Shown here: in pieces, positions 1-9,500 of the stretch | How positions within the stretch are numbered: the first letter of the stretch is position 1 | Layout: every line of letters starts with the position of its first letter | Assembly (NCBI GenBank): GCA_030431985.1 | Contig: JAUIIB010000026.1 | Location: 1-43,038, forward strand | DNA length: 43,038 bases | From: Gammaproteobacteria bacterium | GTDB taxonomy: Bacteria > Pseudomonadota > Gammaproteobacteria > Burkholderiales > Nitrosomonadaceae | Direction: 5' to 3' | Translations under genes and position numbers: made by a program | The notes under the pieces: generated by a model | What the model saw: the letters and a program-made list of their open reading frames with translations, nothing else | Database searches by the model: none | What the model was told of the DNA's origin: nothing

Positions 1-455
1 CACCTCAAAGCATCCTTATGCTTGGTGAATCAAAATTATTAGATTTTATTAAAAGTATAGGGTTATATAAAACGAAGGCTAAAAATATTTTGGCAACTTG
101 CCAGATTTTAATTCAGCAGCATCGCGGCGAAGTGCCGAACGCACGCGAACAACTCGAAGCATTGCCAGGTGTCGGGCGGAAGACTGCAAATGTTATACTG
201 AATACGGCATTCGGTGAACCGACCATTGCAGTGGATACGCATATATTCCGGGTTGCGAACAGAACGGGTCTTGCGCGCGGAAAAAACGTACTAGAGGTCG
301 AATTAAAGCTGCTCAAAGTCGTTCCCAAAATATTCAGGTACGATGCCCACCATTGGCTGATATTACACGGACGGTATGTCTGTAAGGCTAGAAAACCGGA
401 CTGTGGGAAGTGTGCCATCCATCATTTATGTGAATTTAAAGAAAAAACAGTATAG
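1..455 (+). CDS. nth: Endonuclease III (3' part, start lies outside the window)
   Basis: DNA glycosylase/AP lyase of base-excision repair, acting on oxidised pyrimidines. The reading frame is already open at base 3 and runs to a TAG at 453-455, so the N-terminus is upstream; the ATG at 18 is internal by comparison with the E. coli protein. Visible are the helix-hairpin-helix LPGVGRKTAN with the catalytic Lys, the catalytic Asp in TIAVDTHIFR, and the C-terminal 4Fe-4S ligands spaced C-X6-C-X2-C-X5-C (CKARKPDCGKCAIHHLC). The C-terminal half is collinear with E. coli Nth. DUF1841 follows in the same direction after 54 bp and could be cotranscribed. Confidence 0.96.
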   Translation, partial: PQSILMLGESKLLDFIKSIGLYKTKAKNILATCQILIQQHRGEVPNAREQLEALPGVGRKTANVILNTAFGEPTIAVDTHIFRVANRTGLARGKNVLEVELKLLKVVPKIFRYDAHHWLILHGRYVCKARKPDCGKCAIHHLCEFKEKTV

Positions 456-509
456 CTGTAGACTTCCAAATACCCGCTTGAAAAACCCGAATATTCTCAT
501 TATTTAAAT

Positions 510-953
510 ATGTTTAAGCCTACACGAGACCAAGCCCGCCAATTGTTTTTTGATACCTGGCTCAAGTACCGTCAGGAGGCGGTGTTAACAGATATGGAAC
601 AAATTACGCTAGAGGTAATTTTACTCCATCCTGAATACCATGGTATTTTGGAAGATGCAGAGAAGTACCGAGACAAAGATTACCTGCCGGAGACGGGCGA
701 TACAAATCCTTTTCTTCATATGGGCATGCACATCGCGATTAAAGAACAGCTTTCTATTAACCAGCCAACGGGCATTTGCGGACGTTTTGAGCAATTGCTG
801 CAGCAGACTAAAAATGAACATGATGCTGCGCATCAGGTTATGGAGTGTCTGGCCGAAATGTTGTGGCAGGCACAGCGTAATCAAACGGCGCCGGATGAGC
901 ATATATATTTTGATTGCCTTGATAAACAATTAAAGCACGCTAAAAGATCATAA
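510..953 (+). CDS. DUF1841 family protein
   Basis: Small (147 aa) soluble protein of unknown function. It matches the DUF1841 pattern of beta/gammaproteobacteria: an N-terminal basic-aromatic stretch (FKPTRDQARQLFFDTWLKYR), the central HPEYH motif, and NPFLHMGMHIAIKEQ, whose conserved histidines could bind metal (inference). No signal peptide or membrane segment is visible. It sits 54 bp after nth in the same direction. The stop is followed by a T-rich stretch. The family assignment is secure; the function is unknown. Confidence 0.88.
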   Translation: MFKPTRDQARQLFFDTWLKYRQEAVLTDMEQITLEVILLHPEYHGILEDAEKYRDKDYLPETGDTNPFLHMGMHIAIKEQLSINQPTGICGRFEQLLQQTKNEHDAAHQVMECLAEMLWQAQRNQTAPDEHIYFDCLDKQLKHAKRS

Positions 954-1086
954 TAGTTTTTTTGACGTCCTTAAATTTACTTATTTACGAGTTAGATAAT
1001 ATTATATCTGGCTAATTTAATTGTAACTGCAGGCACTGGTAGTGCATGTCAATCTGTGAAAATCCTGTTACTGGGAGAATGACAAA

Positions 1087-2706
1087 TCAAGTGCGCGGCT
1101 CGCTTTGATTGGTTTGATTCATTGCGTCTTTAGCGTCACTCCAGTGCACAATGTCTTCTACAAAATAATCGAAAGTGCGCGGCATTTCTTGCTTGGTTTC
1201 TTCATTGTAGTTAATGATGTCAAGAATGAATAACGTTCTGAGAACACCGCGGCGGCGGTAGCCTTGCTTTTTTCTAGTTAAGATTTGGTCGCGCCAGGTG
1301 CCGAAGTTAATATAAGTTGTTGGCCGGTCCATTCCAATATTAAGTTCTTCTTGTAGCGGTTGATGCGTATGCCCTTCACCATGAATCTGAAAATTATAAT
1401 GACGATATATCGGAAGAAAACTGGGAAATTTTCTCATCGTTGATAACTTGACACCCAGTTGTTTCATACTGGCAAAAAATGCAAGTGTGTGCATAAGTGC
1501 GGCAATCGATTTAATTTTCAACCGATGCCCAACTGATGCCATAAACTTTAGAATACGTTTGGCCAATTTGAGTCCAAATCTACGGATCGGTGGAGAGGAT
1601 TGGTATGTAAAATCCCAGCTCAACCAGTCAATGACACAGTTGTAAATCGTGTTTTCGATGATAAAAATAACGCGTTCTTCTTTATTCTGCGCACGCATTC
1701 TGTCGGCTTCCACCAATATTCTGTTAATTGCGCCATAAGTAGGTCGATACAGATCTAATTCATCGAGAATACTTTCAAGATAAGGATCATGGGTATTAAT
1801 TTCATTCAGTCTTTTTTTTGTTTTGTAGATAAAAGTCGATAAAACACCTGAGGCAACTGAATCACCAAAACAGGGTTCAAAAAAAGGTGAAAACTTTAAC
1901 TGTTGCCAAGTTTCGATCTGCCAGCCGTCGGCAGCCTTCCATCCCGGTCTGCTGCCCTGTGCTTTTATACTACGGCTATTGGCCTCATCACGCCATTGTC
2001 CATGTGTTGTAAAAAATCTAAACCCAGTGTCGCCATAATAGAAAGGCAAATAAGGCGCTTGGTTTAAATCCATAAACATGGATTCGTCGCCGTACATCCT
2101 GCCTAGTGTTTTACGCTCAGTCTCAGAAATTTCTTTGACGTTTTGACCCAGTGCTGTTTCATAAAAATAGTTGAGTGCCTCCTGAACGCAAAACAATTCT
2201 TTGTCATGATTGCCAATTATCAGCACAATTCTGGCCTTTATATTACTCAACTGGCTTTCTTGTTTAAGTTTACTTTCCAGTTCGCGCAGCCATTTAAAGA
2301 AATTAGCATGCTGATTTTCTACGATATCCCGGATAATATCGTGGACTACAGCTGAGAACGCTTCTTTTCTATGACGCTCCCACGGGTAAATGGGCGGTTC
2401 GTGCGCCGCCCATTTACTACTGCGGATCATGTCGATAATGTCCCCATCAATAACCAGTACCAGTTCATTGATGTGATAACGGATGCAGCGTTGTTTTATA
2501 GTTTCGTAGAAAGCATTCCAGGTGGTATCGCTTAAATTTTGGAACCCGACCGTACCGTCTGTTAAATGAATATCGCTGACGCTGACGCAAAGACGATTGC
2601 CGCGATCTTCAGGTGGTTCGTTTACTTCTAGTTGCTGTGGTTCAACCTCATTTAACCCGATAGTTTTACTGATTTTGTCCAAAAGGCCGGTCTGACTGGG
2701 TTGCAT
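1087..2706 (-). CDS. Calcineurin-like metallophosphoesterase
   Basis: 539-aa predicted binuclear-metal phosphoesterase. The signature motifs occur in order: SDIHL (D45, H47), DGDIID (D88 region), GNHD (165-168), THGQW near 230, and the late GEGHTHQP near 440, which together supply the usual metal ligands. A long helical insertion lies between the THG and GHTH motifs. No signal peptide is seen, so it is probably cytoplasmic. The substrate cannot be deduced; some relatives act on UDP-diacylglucosamine or nucleotides, but the length and insert differ from LpxH. It stands alone, divergent from the GNAT gene across about 200 bp. Confidence 0.85.
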   Translation of the reverse strand: MQPSQTGLLDKISKTIGLNEVEPQQLEVNEPPEDRGNRLCVSVSDIHLTDGTVGFQNLSDTTWNAFYETIKQRCIRYHINELVLVIDGDIIDMIRSSKWAAHEPPIYPWERHRKEAFSAVVHDIIRDIVENQHANFFKWLRELESKLKQESQLSNIKARIVLIIGNHDKELFCVQEALNYFYETALGQNVKEISETERKTLGRMYGDESMFMDLNQAPYLPFYYGDTGFRFFTTHGQWRDEANSRSIKAQGSRPGWKAADGWQIETWQQLKFSPFFEPCFGDSVASGVLSTFIYKTKKRLNEINTHDPYLESILDELDLYRPTYGAINRILVEADRMRAQNKEERVIFIIENTIYNCVIDWLSWDFTYQSSPPIRRFGLKLAKRILKFMASVGHRLKIKSIAALMHTLAFFASMKQLGVKLSTMRKFPSFLPIYRHYNFQIHGEGHTHQPLQEELNIGMDRPTTYINFGTWRDQILTRKKQGYRRRGVLRTLFILDIINYNEETKQEMPRTFDYFVEDIVHWSDAKDAMNQTNQSEPRT

Positions 2707-2909
2707 TGTATAAACTCCTTTTAGGCTTGTACTTAAAACGGTTAAAATTTTATTAATCTATCAAGATCCTTATTGACAGCAACTTATTTGAATCGCAGTT
2801 TATGGGGAGATGATGTTAGTTTCAACCATTACACTTAATGTATTAGCAGTATATTGAATATTGATGTGGACTGATTAAGCCACATAAAAAGCGTTTGAAT
2901 GAATAAGCG

Positions 2910-3347
2910 ATGACCATTAGCACTAGATCTGCCGAACCTTCCGATTACCATTGGCTGCTTGATTTGCATCATACCGTATATCGAGAACTTATTATCAGAG
3001 AATTCGGTTATTGGGACGATGATGAAGAATTGGGTCTGTTTCTCAAGTCATGGGAGACCAAAAATATTGAAGTTGTACTGAAGCATGATAAACCTGTAGG
3101 TATGTTTATTATGTTGCGTCAAGATGATTATTTGTGGTTGGATGAAATCCAGATTGAACCTCAGTATCAAAATTTGGGTATTGGCACCGAAATAATTGTT
3201 CAATTAATCCTTAAAGCACGAAAATTAGGTTTACCACTTCGGCTACGTGTGCTGCATGCCAATCAGGATGCTGTTCGACTGTATCAGAGACTGGGATTCA
3301 GGCAGATCAGTAGTGTAGAGCACCATGATGTATTGGAGCTATTTTAG
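2910..3347 (+). CDS. GNAT family N-acetyltransferase
   Basis: 145-aa single-domain acetyltransferase. The acetyl-CoA pyrophosphate loop is visible as QYQNLGIGTEI in the middle of the protein, preceded by the beta-4 strand LWLDEIQIEP and followed by the typical C-terminal LRVLHANQDAVRLYQRLGF, as in RimI-like members. The substrate (a protein N-terminus or a small amine) is not predictable. Its stop overlaps the end of the convergent beta-propeller gene by 9 bp. It starts at ATG 2910, and no clear ribosome binding site stands out. Confidence 0.88.
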   Translation: MTISTRSAEPSDYHWLLDLHHTVYRELIIREFGYWDDDEELGLFLKSWETKNIEVVLKHDKPVGMFIMLRQDDYLWLDEIQIEPQYQNLGIGTEIIVQLILKARKLGLPLRLRVLHANQDAVRLYQRLGFRQISSVEHHDVLELF

Positions 3348-4484
3348 ATGAGTCGTATTGGTGTTAGGGGTTGGAAAATATTGCATCTGTACTGCATCTC
3401 GTGACAACCAGCCCAGACTACTGGCATGCAGGCTTTGGATATACAGGCGGTTCTGGGTTTCTGTTACGGCAGTTGTTTCAGGGTAACTGCCTGCAGGATC
3501 TTGTAGATCAGCTACGATTTGCCCCGTTTCATTAAATGCCACGACATGACCGTAGGCTTCGGGTATCGGCCATAGAAAGCGTGGGAAGCGTAAGACCATT
3601 TTACGTAAAAAAGGTTTGTCGCTCATAAAATCGATCACAGCACTACGCGGTTTAGCAAAACCTAGCCAGATTCGGCCATCGAGTCCACGCATCAGGTTGT
3701 CGGGGTATCCTGGTAAATTATCGAAGATGATTTCTGCCAGTGGTGAAGCATCATTCAAATTGAGATGACCTTCGGTAATTAAAATTTTCCAAACACGATA
3801 GCGGCCTGTCTCATTGACAAAAAATGAACGCTCATCCTGTGAAAGCGCAATACCGTTAGCAAAGCTGAGTCCTTTGACAATAATGCGTGTTGTGTTTTGT
3901 TCTGGATCGTATTCCAGTACACGACCAGTAGCGGATTGCTCAACAATATCCAGTGTGCTGGCTTCAAACGTGCCGCCCCAGACTGACGGTGTAAAGCGTG
4001 TGGAAGAATCGGTAAAATAAACCTTGCCATTTCGAGCTACCGTGATACTGTTTGGAAACCCAATGGAATCATTGTTAACGTTGTCAACAAGCACCGCTAT
4101 TGTTCCATCAGGCGATATCGATAATATGCCACGCATGGCATCGGCTGCGAGTAGGTTATTATCAATATCAAAATCAAAGCCCAGTACGCGGCCGCCGGTA
4201 CGGGCAAATATTTCCTGTGCTGTGCCATCCGGATTCATCCGCAAAATGTTTCCGCTGGACATGGCTGCATACAATTTTCCGTTGTTATCGAATGCGACAT
4301 GTTCCGGCCCCGTTTCTTTACCCAAATCAATCGTCTGTAGGTTGGAAAGTTTGTTATTCGTGGCGTGTTTGCCGACATACCCCAGTGTATCGGGCGCGCT
4401 CCAACTAACCGGTTCAATTGGCACAGGCCAGAACATTAAGTAAGCAATTAGAGTGAGTAGCAATGGAATAAACAGTGTTTTCAT
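3339..4484 (-). CDS. SMP-30/strictosidine synthase-like beta-propeller, membrane-anchored
   Basis: 381 aa with an N-terminal hydrophobic segment (residues 3-20) that looks like a signal anchor, so the propeller probably faces the periplasm. Repeating blades are visible: GPEHVAFDNNGKLYAA, FPNSITVARNGKVYFTD, FANGIALSQDERSFFVNETG and LPGYPDNLMRGLDGRIWLGF. This pattern belongs to the strictosidine-synthase/APMAP/gluconolactonase superfamily. Bacterial members are usually annotated as lactonases or esterases, but activity is unproven and no substrate follows from the context. It converges on the GNAT gene with a 9-bp overlap. Confidence 0.82.
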   Translation of the reverse strand: MKTLFIPLLLTLIAYLMFWPVPIEPVSWSAPDTLGYVGKHATNNKLSNLQTIDLGKETGPEHVAFDNNGKLYAAMSSGNILRMNPDGTAQEIFARTGGRVLGFDFDIDNNLLAADAMRGILSISPDGTIAVLVDNVNNDSIGFPNSITVARNGKVYFTDSSTRFTPSVWGGTFEASTLDIVEQSATGRVLEYDPEQNTTRIIVKGLSFANGIALSQDERSFFVNETGRYRVWKILITEGHLNLNDASPLAEIIFDNLPGYPDNLMRGLDGRIWLGFAKPRSAVIDFMSDKPFLRKMVLRFPRFLWPIPEAYGHVVAFNETGQIVADLQDPAGSYPETTAVTETQNRLYIQSLHASSLGWLSRDAVQMQYFPTPNTNTTHLK

Positions 4485-4673
4485 GAAAAACGGTGTAAAA
4501 ATAACGGAACAGCAATGAAGGTTTCTATCTGGAATTTAACATAGTTGGAAGCAGTCGGGTACGGTTGGGTGCTTTCCATACTGAATCTTTATACGATGAT
4601 CGCCAATCATTCTTGTAATGCGGTAATATAAGCGCGGCTGGCAGCGTGTGAATTCAATTTGAGACAGAGATTA

Positions 4674-6047
4674 ATGCATATACACATCCTCGGTATTTGT
4701 GGGACGTTTATGGGAGGGATTGCTGCAATTGCGCAGGAATCGGGTCATAAAGTAACCGGTTGCGATCAGAATGTTTATCCACCCATGAGTACGCAATTGG
4801 AATCACTTGGTATTGAACTCATATCTGGATTTTCAGCAGATCAAATTGAGCTTAAACCGGATATTTTCGTAATCGGTAATGTAGTGACTCGTGGCAATCC
4901 TCTCATGGAGGAGATTTTGAATCGGAATCTGCCGTATATTTCGGGTCCGCAGTGGTTATCGGAAAATATCTTGAATACCCGATGGGTTTTGGCGGTAGCA
5001 GGAACGCATGGAAAAACTACGACGAGTTCAATGTTGGCATGGATAATGGAATATGCGGGATTGCATCCAGGGTATTTGATTGGTGGTGTCCCGGAAAATT
5101 TTGATACATCGGCGCGAGCTGGATGGATGCCATCTGATCAGCAAGGGATATCGCATGAGATTTCACCTTTCTTTGTCATTGAGGCGGATGAATACGACAC
5201 TGCTTTTTTTGATAAACGTTCAAAATTTGTTCACTATCATCCCAAAACTGTAATTTTGAATAATCTCGAATTCGATCACGCCGATATTTTTGAAAATCTT
5301 GCCGCTATTAAACGACAGTTTCACCACTTAATCAGGGTCGTGCCCAATCAGGGCTTGATCGTTGCCAACGGCAAAGATAATAATCTGAAGCACGTGTTGG
5401 AACAGGGTTGTTGGACACCTATAGAGCAGTTTGGAATTGAAGCAAGCTGGCATATGGCTACGTTTGACAAAAGGGCGTCTGAAGTATTTCTGGCCGGGGA
5501 ATCGCAAGGTATTTTAGAATGGGATTTGCTTGGGATACATAATCGTATGAATGCATTGGCTGCGCTGGCTGCAGCCCGACATGCGGGTATACCTGTTAAA
5601 ACTGGTATTGAAGCGCTAGCAAGATTCAAAAACGTCAAACGACGAATGGAGAAACGAGGTACTGTAAACAGTATTACTGTTTATGATGATTTCGCACATC
5701 ACCCGACTGCGATACAGACGACGGTAGAAGGGTTGCGTGAACGAGTCGGTAATGCGCGAATAATCGTGGTTCTGGAACCGCGTTCAAATACGATGAAAAT
5801 GGGAGTTTGGAAAGATAAGCTGACGGATAGTCTTAGTGGAGCCGATAAGGTGTTTTGTTATAGCCGTGATGCCGAATGGACCGAGAAAGTATTTTCAGGA
5901 CTGGGTGAGAAAGGACAGTGTTATCGCGATTTACAACAACTTACTGTAGCGATAACTGATTTTACTGTACCAGGTGACCATATAGTCATCATGAGTAATG
6001 GCGGTTTTGGTGGCATTCATGAGAAGCTGATGAATGCACTCAGATGA
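4674..6047 (+). CDS. mpl: UDP-N-acetylmuramate:L-alanyl-gamma-D-glutamyl-meso-diaminopimelate ligase
   Basis: Mur-ligase family enzyme of peptidoglycan recycling. It reattaches recovered murein tripeptide to UDP-MurNAc in the cytoplasm using ATP. The 457-aa protein is collinear with E. coli Mpl: N-terminal MHIHILGICGTFMGG, ATP loop AGTHGKTTT (109-117), IEADEYDTAFFDKRSKF, NNLEFDHADIF, VYDDFAHHPTAI, VLEPRSNTMKMG and the C-terminal MSNGGFGGIHEKL. I chose ATG 4674 because the protein then starts exactly as in E. coli; an in-frame TTG at 4659 would add five residues. A purine-rich stretch (gagacagaga) precedes it. Monocistronic. Confidence 0.96.
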   Translation: MHIHILGICGTFMGGIAAIAQESGHKVTGCDQNVYPPMSTQLESLGIELISGFSADQIELKPDIFVIGNVVTRGNPLMEEILNRNLPYISGPQWLSENILNTRWVLAVAGTHGKTTTSSMLAWIMEYAGLHPGYLIGGVPENFDTSARAGWMPSDQQGISHEISPFFVIEADEYDTAFFDKRSKFVHYHPKTVILNNLEFDHADIFENLAAIKRQFHHLIRVVPNQGLIVANGKDNNLKHVLEQGCWTPIEQFGIEASWHMATFDKRASEVFLAGESQGILEWDLLGIHNRMNALAALAAARHAGIPVKTGIEALARFKNVKRRMEKRGTVNSITVYDDFAHHPTAIQTTVEGLRERVGNARIIVVLEPRSNTMKMGVWKDKLTDSLSGADKVFCYSRDAEWTEKVFSGLGEKGQCYRDLQQLTVAITDFTVPGDHIVIMSNGGFGGIHEKLMNALR

Positions 6048-6135
6048 TTATGATCTTTCTTCCCATATCTATTTAATGCGGGTTTCTATAACGCTTCTGT
6101 AGATTGATTTTCGATCAATCAGTATGGTTGATTGT

Positions 6136-7497
6136 TTAAAAATTTTGTTTAAAAACTGCTTTTACGCGTTTGAGTTCTTCAGGTAATTTTAGGGATTGTT
6201 GGGCATAATGGAGTGTGAGGTGAGCTTGGTTTTTTGCGGCCTGGGTCATTTCTTTATTTCCTAGCAAAGCCAGAGAATGTAATGCTTTCAGCTGTCTGAT
6301 TATTACATTAGCTGAAGATGCGCCATCTCGGGCAATCGTGGTGAATGCATCGTCAAGCATATCATTGAATGAAATCGACGGAATCGAAACACGATCGTAT
6401 TTGATTTGAGTGTCTTCATGATCTTCGTTAGCCTGTACCGTGCGTACAAAGAGGCGCACAAAAACCGTAATAATATCAATAGCGGTGCCAGCGTCATTCA
6501 CGGCCGGAGACAATGCACGGCTAGCAATTTGGGATAATGCAATGAGTCCAAAGCGGGGGTCTGACTCAAACGTTCTTTGATTGTCAATTACAAAGGCATC
6601 GTTAACTCGTTTGTTGATTACGTCTTTTTCGAAACTGTTCTTTTGCGTGATGTATATAAGTGGTTTACCGAGTGAAACAAAAGCGCCGGGGAGTACACAG
6701 ACAGTGACGGTACAATCAAACTGCTCGGCTAAATTCTGTAATTTTGCGAAGCTAATGTTCTGGACGTACCCGACTTCATCTGAAAAAATGGCTATGTCTC
6801 GTTTAGTGTTTGTTATTCCAGCTATATCCATAAGATTTTGGATGTGTCTGGTGACTCCTGAAAAAACGGCAATGTATTGATTGGTCTTTGTAGGTCTGGT
6901 TACACAAAGTTTGTGGAGTTGCATTTGTGTTTGCAACGCCATATCAGCTGCTGTTTCTATCTTTGCGATCGTATTGCCCAAACGGCCGAGCCTGGCTATT
7001 CGATCAACCCAACGCACAAAGCTGAGGATAACAAGGGAGAATACAAAAGCTGTTAAAACAAATAAAGCGAAACGCCCTGGTTTCTCATAAAAATCATTTA
7101 AAAGAGCAACAAGTGCGACAATGCTGAATATAAATGCACCGATGAAAGTCGAAAGCGCATTTTGTGATACGTCATCGCTGATAATCAGCGGAAATGAGCG
7201 CGGCGTTGCCGTGCTACTTGCTGATGCATAAGCCGATAACATTGACCCTACAGAGAATACTGCAATAGTTAACATGCTCGTCGCTATAGTTGTCAGCAAC
7301 GTTTCAATGGATTCAGAGCTGATGTTAGGAAGGGATAGCTCAAATTCAATATGATCGGCCAAACTTGCGATAAATGCTGCAACGATTGATAAGAAGCAAC
7401 TTATTAATGGTTTTAACCAAAGCTGTTCTCGTAATCGAGCCAAGTAAAATTTAGCTGTATTACGAATACCCCAAAGAGATTCAGGCTCCAATTTCAT
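6136..7497 (-). CDS. DUF2254 predicted membrane protein
   Basis: 453 aa. The N-terminal 170 residues carry about four hydrophobic segments (CFLSIVAAFIASLA, TIATSMLTIAVFSVGSMLSAY, LSTFIGAFIFSIVALVALL, LFVLTAFVFSLVILSFV). A soluble C-terminal region follows, with the family's ALSPAVNDAGTAIDII motif. This layout fits DUF2254, whose function is not established. It lies 23 bp downstream of apt on the same strand, so the two are probably cotranscribed; whether that link is functional is unknown. Confidence 0.85.
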   Translation of the reverse strand: MKLEPESLWGIRNTAKFYLARLREQLWLKPLISCFLSIVAAFIASLADHIEFELSLPNISSESIETLLTTIATSMLTIAVFSVGSMLSAYASASSTATPRSFPLIISDDVSQNALSTFIGAFIFSIVALVALLNDFYEKPGRFALFVLTAFVFSLVILSFVRWVDRIARLGRLGNTIAKIETAADMALQTQMQLHKLCVTRPTKTNQYIAVFSGVTRHIQNLMDIAGITNTKRDIAIFSDEVGYVQNISFAKLQNLAEQFDCTVTVCVLPGAFVSLGKPLIYITQKNSFEKDVINKRVNDAFVIDNQRTFESDPRFGLIALSQIASRALSPAVNDAGTAIDIITVFVRLFVRTVQANEDHEDTQIKYDRVSIPSISFNDMLDDAFTTIARDGASSANVIIRQLKALHSLALLGNKEMTQAAKNQAHLTLHYAQQSLKLPEELKRVKAVFKQNF

Positions 7498-7520
7498 ATC
7501 GCTATAGTTACGAAAAAGTG

Positions 7521-8054
7521 TTAATTGACCGTTTCATCAAATTCGCATAGTGAAAAGACTTTGCATCCCATTTTTTCGATGCGTTTCCTTCCGCCGACAT
7601 CGGGCAAATCAATGACAAAGCAGCATTCAACAATTTCTCCACCCATTTCCCGAATTAATTTAATAGCTGCTTCGGCAGTACCTCCCGTAGCAATCAAATC
7701 GTCGACAAGTAAAATACGCTCGTGTGATTGTATGGCATCCGCGTGAATTTCAATTCGATCACTGCCATATTCCAGTTGATAATCATGGCCGATTGTTTCA
7801 GCAGGTAGTTTGTTTTGTTTACGTATAGGAACAAAACCTGTCCCGAGCTGATAGGCCACGGGTGCGCCGATAATAAAGCCACGAGACTCAATACCTACTA
7901 CTTTGTCGATCTGCTGTGATTGATATCGCTTAGTGATTTCTTGTACAGTGGTGCGTAGCCCTATGGGGTCTTTTAATAAAGTCGTTATGTCCCGAAACAT
8001 TATGCCTTGATGGGGATAATGGGGGATAGTACGAATAAGAGATTTTATTGGCAT
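7521..8054 (-). CDS. apt: Adenine phosphoribosyltransferase
   Basis: Purine-salvage enzyme making AMP from adenine and PRPP in the cytoplasm. The 177-aa length is typical. Visible landmarks are IPHYPHQGIMFRDITTLL near the N-terminus, GIESRGFIIGAPVAYQL, the KLPAETIGHDYQLEYG loop, and the PRPP-binding ILLVDDLIATGGTAEAA. It is followed 23 bp later by the DUF2254 gene. nirK lies upstream on the same strand but is separated by a strong terminator, so apt must have its own promoter in the short interval 8055-8136. Confidence 0.96.
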   Translation of the reverse strand: MPIKSLIRTIPHYPHQGIMFRDITTLLKDPIGLRTTVQEITKRYQSQQIDKVVGIESRGFIIGAPVAYQLGTGFVPIRKQNKLPAETIGHDYQLEYGSDRIEIHADAIQSHERILLVDDLIATGGTAEAAIKLIREMGGEIVECCFVIDLPDVGGRKRIEKMGCKVFSLCEFDETVN

Positions 8055-8136
8055 GTCAATACAGGTGAATAATGGTTGGTTGCAGTATAAGTATAAGCAG
8101 TTAAATGAACTGATAACAACAGGTGTTGTTTATACA

Positions 8137-8174
8137 ATAAAAACGGCCCTACCAAATGGCAGGGCCGTTTTTAT
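8137..8174 (-). terminator. Bidirectional intrinsic terminator after nirK
   Basis: A perfect 14-bp inverted repeat: the arm at 8137-8150 (ataaaaacggccct) is complementary to 8161-8174, with a 10-nt loop. The GC-rich core is followed by five T residues on either strand, so it can work in both directions. It lies about 35 bp past the nirK stop and insulates apt from nirK transcription. Confidence 0.9.
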
Positions 8175-8209
8175 TAGGCCACACTTTTAATATACGTTAG
8201 CGGTATATT

Positions 8210-9313
8210 TTAGTGATCGTTGGCTGCATCAGCGTCGAAACTATCTGGGGCTTTGATTTGTTCCATCAGATCGTTGTTCCATTCGCCTTCAACATTCATG
8301 TGCGCTGCAGCACCGAGCAATACAGCTTCAATCAGGTTGTGGCTGAGATAAACATACAGTCCTGGCTGATGGAATTCATAGGCTGCTGCAACTGCCGCGC
8401 CACCTGGAATAAACCATGTTTCTTGACTGGTAAGAGGCGTATCACTGAATGAACCGCCTTGCCATACTAAATCACCATGCCCACCAATCAGGTGAGGACG
8501 TGAGTCACGGTTTGCTTGTGAGTGAATAAACAATACTTTTTCACCAACTTTTGCGCTTAATGCATTGTCGCCTGTTAATGCACCAACGGCACCGTTGAAT
8601 ACGACATGGGTCGGAATCAGACCTTTAGACAGCTCAAGCATTTCATGCATACCTGCTGCTGGTGAGTCATACTCTTTGAATTTGCCATCTTCATCTTGCG
8701 GCAGGTAGAGATCTTGTTCACCAATATAATAAGCGCGGTCATAACGATAGGCTTTGCCATCAGCATCTTTCAGGCCATCACGCGGTAAAACCATAACAGC
8801 ACCGTTCATACCTGAAATAACGTGGAATGGAATCATTGTTCCACCTGGTGCGCAGTGGTAAACGAAAACGCCAGGCTTAACTGCTTTCCAGCGTAAAACA
8901 ACTTCTTCACCAGGCTGTACTAATGTTAAACCTGCGCCACCTAGTGCACCTGTTGATGCATGAAAGTCAATGTTGTGTGCCAGTGTGCTTTCTTTAGGGT
9001 TGGACAGTGTTAATTCAACGTAGTCGCCTTCATGCACGACAATCAATGGACCCGGTACGCTTCCATTGAAGGTCAATGCCCACATTTTTACGCCTGGGGC
9101 AACTTCAACCTGTTTTTCAATAGTTTCCATGTGTACCTGAACGACCTTGGGTCCGCCTTTAGCAACTTGGTTGTGCTTAGGTACAGCAGGTGGTGCGACC
9201 AGCTTTTGTTTGACTCGTGGTAATTTTGAGATGTCTGTTGCAGCTACAGCAGCTTGAGTAGCCGCGAAGCATAACAATCCCAGTCCAACAACTGCCTGAA
9301 CAGCTTTAATCAT
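8210..9313 (-). CDS. nirK: Copper-containing nitrite reductase (NO-forming)
   Basis: Periplasmic multicopper enzyme reducing nitrite to nitric oxide. I place the start at the ATG ending at 9313, giving 367 aa: it is preceded by GGAGGGAG and begins a clean signal peptide ([11 protein letters not shown]...AAVAA). The open frame extends to 9418 but lacks such a site. Ligands are visible: LAHNIDFHA (type 1 His, catalytic Asp, type 2 His), YHCAPGG (type 2 His, type 1 Cys), PFHVISGM (type 1 His and Met), and the downstream [10 protein letters not shown] region with the active-site His. No cytochrome or cupredoxin extension is fused. In ammonia oxidisers NirK handles nitrite/NO during nitrifier denitrification (family knowledge). 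It is flanked by its own promoter and terminator. Confidence 0.95.
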   Translation of the reverse strand: MIKAVQAVVGLGLLCFAATQAAVAATDISKLPRVKQKLVAPPAVPKHNQVAKGGPKVVQVHMETIEKQVEVAPGVKMWALTFNGSVPGPLIVVHEGDYVELTLSNPKESTLAHNIDFHASTGALGGAGLTLVQPGEEVVLRWKAVKPGVFVYHCAPGGTMIPFHVISGMNGAVMVLPRDGLKDADGKAYRYDRAYYIGEQDLYLPQDEDGKFKEYDSPAAGMHEMLELSKGLIPTHVVFNGAVGALTGDNALSAKVGEKVLFIHSQANRDSRPHLIGGHGDLVWQGGSFSDTPLTSQETWFIPGGAAVAAAYEFHQPGLYVYLSHNLIEAVLLGAAAHMNVEGEWNNDLMEQIKAPDSFDADAANDH

Positions 9314-9426
9314 ATCTCCCTCCATAAATTGATAAATTTTGCGCTTAAAACTGCGCGCCTTCTTATCTGTCGTGGTATCCACCCACGAAAGGCTCATGTT
9401 TCTGCGAATTGGATACACAAATACCT

Positions 9427-9449
9427 GCCCTTTACAAAGAGAAAAGGGC
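9427..9449 (-). promoter_or_regulatory. Hairpin in the nirK 5' leader
   Basis: GCCCTTT at 9427-9433 pairs perfectly with AAAGGGC at 9443-9449 around a 9-nt loop. It falls in the roughly 140-nt untranslated leader implied by the promoter at 9459-9487. No T-tract follows on the minus strand, so it is more likely an mRNA stability or protein-binding element than a terminator. Confidence 0.4.
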
Positions 9450-9458
9450 GGAACGCAG

Positions 9459-9487
9459 ACTATACACTTTCACGTTACAACTGTCCA
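9459..9487 (-). promoter_or_regulatory. Sigma-70 type promoter for nirK
   Basis: On the minus strand TGGACA (9487-9482) is separated by exactly 17 bp from TATAGT (9464-9459). Each box has one mismatch to consensus. Transcription would start near 9452, leaving about 140 nt before the nirK start codon. An inverted repeat overlaps the -35 box. Confidence 0.65.
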
Positions 9488-9500
9488 TGTTTGGACGTTG
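9478..9500. promoter_or_regulatory. Inverted repeat overlapping the nirK -35 box (candidate operator)
   Basis: CAAC-T-GTCCA (9478-9487) is complementary to TGGACGTTG (9492-9500), with a 4-nt centre and a single extra base in one arm. It covers the -35 hexamer TGGACA of nirK, the classic place for a repressor or a close-contact activator. It does not resemble the NsrR or FNR consensus closely enough to name a regulator. A second inverted repeat (aaaaccct 9512-9519 / agggtttt 9541-9548) lies just upstream. The rest of the 9314-9637 interval shows nothing else clear. Confidence 0.45.

Noticed and set aside
9314..9418. Longer nirK start adding 35 residues
   Set aside because: The extension is hydrophilic and puts the signal peptide internally; the strong GGAGGGAG site sits directly before ATG at 9313-9311.
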